From NCBI RefSeq assembly GCF_002234675.1, contig NC_019859.2:16648311-16712310 (forward strand): a DNA stretch of 64,000 nt, in the 5' to 3' direction. The DNA is from Oryzias latipes (taxonomy: Eukaryota; Chordata; Actinopteri; Beloniformes; Adrianichthyidae). Within the stretch, counting starts at the first letter, position 1, and each line of letters begins with the position of its first letter. Positions 61,401 to 64,000 of the stretch are shown piece by piece. The notes beneath the pieces are model-generated. The model saw nothing but the letters and a program-made list of their open reading frames with translations. It did not search any database and was not told the origin of the DNA. A program made the position numbers and the translations under genes.

Positions 61401-64000
61401 AGCTCCTTTCTTTTCAAATCTTCGTTTTTTTAAATAAAATATTTTAGATCTCTAGAAGCTTAAAAGAATGATCAGCTTGGTCTCTTGTAACAGGTAACAG
61501 TGGGACATCGTTTTCAGGACGAGACTCGTCAGAGGGAGTACCGCTACACCGATGTGATATTAGGACAGTTGCAATTTCCACGCCACCTTTGCTAAAGTTT
61601 TCTTATTTTGAAGTTTGCGCTTTGCAAAAAGGTTTATTCTGTTTTTTCAGCTAGCTAACTCAGACACACTAGGGCTCAAAAAAATAAAAATAAATAAAAC
61701 AAAATCAGAAAAGCTAAGAGTTTTTGCTCTTTTAAATGATCCGTTCCCTCAAAATGTCAACACTCATCTGCATGAACAATGTCAACCAACCCCCCCCCCC
61801 CAGTCCAATTTCTTGGAGCTTCTAAAAATATCTGTGAGCTCATCAATATTTTAAAAAACCTATTATGCTCATTTCAGCCTCTATAATCTTAACTGCCACA
61901 CTGGAAGAGTTTTGCATGATTTATAGCTCCAAAACCCCAATTTTTAACTGTTTTTTTTAATGCAGTTGTAAAAGGGTTCTATTGTATAAGTATTTTTTTA
62001 AGTCCTCCTTCCTCTGTAAACCCTTACATTAAAAACCCTTCATCCTGACAGGTTTGCAGAACCTTTTCTACCCGGACACACAACACGGTGAGACAGCACA
62101 TTAATTATTGACAAATTTCACTTGGAAAGTCTCTCAACTGGGCAACATCCATCCCTCCACAATGCCAGATTTTAATATTTTGTCTCCAGTAATAAAATTG
62201 GTTTCACCAGTTTGTGACCTTTTTCTAAAATTGCTTCCATTTTATTTCAACAGATTACACACATGAGTACAGTCAGGACCATAAATATTTGGACAGAGAC
62301 ACATTCTTTCTAATTTAGTTTCTGTACATTACCACAGTGAATTCTAAATAAAACAACTCAGATGCCATTGAAGTGCAGACTTTCAGCTTTTATTCCATGG
62401 GTTGAACAAAAAGATTGCATTAAAATGTGAAAAACTAAAGCATTTTTTAAACTCAATCCCTTCATTTCATGGGCTCGTAAGTAATTGGACAATTGACTTC
62501 CATGCTATGCATGGGCAGGTGTGGGCAATTCCCTTGTTATGTCATTATGAGTGAAGCAGATAAAAGGCCTGGAGTTGATTAGAGGACTCGTGCTTGCATT
62601 TTGAAGATTTTAATGAGAACAGGCGACATGCAATCAAAGGAGTATCCATGCAGGTGAAAGGAGGGTACACTGCAGATGCAAGCCACTCATAAGCCTCAAG
62701 AATAGGAAGGTTAGATTAGACTGCTAAAAAGCATGAAACCAAAATCAACCTCTACCAGAATGATGGCAAGAGAAAAGTATGGAGAAGGCGTGGAGAAGCT
62801 CACGATCCAAAGCACACTACATCATCAGTAAAACACTGGAAGCAGTGTGATGGTCTGGGCGTGCATGGCTGCTAGTGGCACTGGGACACTAGTGTCTATT
62901 GATGACGTGACACAGAACAGAAGCAGCCCAATGAATTCTGAGGTGTTCAGAAACATACTTCAGGCTGTCATTGCCAACAAAGAGTTTTCAACCAAATACT
63001 AGTAATGACCATTTTGTTTTCAATTATTTCATTTGTCCATTTACTTACGAGCCCATGAAATGAAGGGATTGTGTTTAAAAAATGCTTTAGTTTTTCACAT
63101 TTTTATGCAATCTTTTTGTTCAACCCATGGAATAAAAGCTGAAAGTCTGCACTTCAATGGCATCTGAGTTTTTATAGTTAAAATTCACTGCGGTAATGTA
63201 CAGAAACAAAATTAGAAAAAAATGTGTCTCTGTCCAAATATTTATGGTCCTGACTGTAGTACATACAACATGGAAGACAAAAAAGAAGGTAATCCATCTA
63301 GATTTAACACAATTGTGACTCTGTGGCTTCAATATGTTAAAAATTTCAGGGGCACAAGAGCAAGAAGCTGCAACTTCCACAAAGAAACTGAGATTCCAAC
63401 AGACATTTCTGTTTTGAAAACTCTCGCAAACGCTGCTTGCGGTTTGTCACGAGCCGTAGCAGTCCAGTGAGACATGATTCATGCCAAGATAACAGAATAA
63501 TCTCTCCCTGAATCATTTGTTTGCATGTTAAAATACTAATTCAACTAAAATAGAACAATATAAATGGGAAGAAACTGAAGTTGGTCACTTGGTGTGTTTT
63601 TGTTTTTTTCCTCTCTGCAGTACTCTGGAGGCAAGTCAGTGTTACGCAGATACACAAACTGAACACAAAAAAGGAAAAAAACTAAAAATGATTCGGAGTT
63701 GTCAAATGTAGATGCGCTTTGCTCAGACATCTTACAATATAAACATTTTTTTTAAGGTAAAACATCTAGAATGAATTTAATCCAAAATATTATTTATTTA
63801 TATATTAACTTTTCAGTATATTTTTTAATCTCTGCCAAAAAGTTTTGCAATGAAAATGCTATCCAGTGTTCTATGCAACCTTTGGAAATGGTCACAAAAT
63901 ACAGAAAATCACAATGGTTCGAGTTTTTTAATGTTAGGCGAGCTGTAGTGAAATAAGAACAAACTTCTTAAATGTCATATCTACCTTGCTGCGTAGCACA
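55456..64000 (-). CDS. gucy1b1: Soluble guanylate cyclase beta-1, C-terminal part (continues past right edge)
   Basis: Seven exons in window: 63985-64000 (partial), 61198-61331, 60258-60455, 58963-59200, 58268-58408, 55823-55977, 55456-55591, all phase-consistent. GUCY1B1 is the haem-bearing partner of the NO receptor that makes cGMP. The haem domain lies outside the window. Present are: end of the PAS-like domain ([20 protein letters not shown]), the signalling coiled coil ([20 protein letters not shown]), and the cyclase domain from [20 protein letters not shown] through [20 protein letters not shown] to [15 protein letters not shown]. Residues matching human beta-1 E473 (VETVGDK), C541, N548 and R552 ([13 protein letters not shown]), which bind guanine and ribose/phosphate, are all kept. 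It ends [18 protein letters not shown], a shorter tail than human. Introns hold a deleted Tc1 element, an A21 run (56483-56503) and a C12 run (61790-61801). Confidence 0.95.
56483..56503. repeat. Poly(A) run of 21
   Basis: Twenty-one A in a row, in a GUCY1B1 intron, with further A-rich sequence after it. Confidence 0.95.
62270..63256. mobile_element. Internally deleted Tc1-like element, family 3
   Basis: Perfect TA duplications (62268-62269, 63257-63258) flank inverted ends of about 210 bases, starting CAGTCAGGACCATAAATATT at left and its reverse complement at right. The arms contain TCATGGGCTCGTAAGTAATTG at left and CTTACGAGCCCATGAAATG at right. About 560 bases remain between them. Part of this (62850-63000) reads [13 protein letters not shown] and [19 protein letters not shown], a strip of Tc1 transposase. 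The DNA-binding region and the last catalytic motif are gone. It lies in a GUCY1B1 intron. Confidence 0.9.

Overview
This is animal nuclear DNA, most likely from a ray-finned (teleost) fish. It is AT-rich. Its protein-coding genes are split into short exons with clean GT/AG borders. Introns are compact, and the spacers are full of fish-type repeats: Tc1-like transposons, tRNA-derived SINEs, a Ty3/Gypsy-type LTR and short TA-flanked inverted-repeat elements. There is no operon structure, and most long reading frames outside the exons below are chance. Species cannot be fixed from the sequence; the repeat set looks percomorph (medaka-like), which is an impression only.

Layout. 1-9.7 kb, minus strand: two head-to-tail copies of an organic anion transporter of the SLC22A7 (OAT2) type. 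The left copy is cut by the window edge after three exons. The right copy is complete: ten exons join without a frame break into 548 codons. 9.7-14.2 kb: repeat-rich spacer with a nearly full-length but broken Tc1-like transposon. 14.2-20.5 kb, plus: SYNPO2 (myopodin), with an intact 660-codon main exon, an alternative 3' exon and an eroded upstream part. 25.1-26.8 kb, plus: MYOZ2 (calsarcin-1). 28.3-46.1 kb, plus: USP53, with two probable 5' UTR exons and 15 coding exons joining to 992 codons. 49.0-50.1 kb, minus: FABP2, four exons, 132 codons. 55.5-64.0 kb, minus: the C-terminal part of GUCY1B1 (soluble guanylate cyclase beta-1); the gene continues past the right edge.

Context. SYNPO2-MYOZ2-USP53-FABP2, in this order and orientation (+,+,+,-), is the arrangement of human 4q26, so this is an ancient syntenic block. 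Its flanks differ from human: SLC22A7 (human 6p21) lies left of SYNPO2, and GUCY1B1 (human 4q32) takes the place of PDE5A to the right of FABP2. SYNPO2 and MYOZ2 are both Z-disc proteins of striated muscle. The other genes work in unrelated settings: transporter in liver/kidney, deubiquitinase at cell junctions, enterocyte lipid binding, and NO-cGMP signalling. Neighbourhood here reflects ancestry, not a shared pathway.

No wholly new biological system was found. The points most worth a second look are the eroded 5' half of SYNPO2 next to a fully open 3' half, a phase-matched alternative SYNPO2 C-terminus, the SLC22A7 tandem pair, and several structurally well-defined mobile elements.
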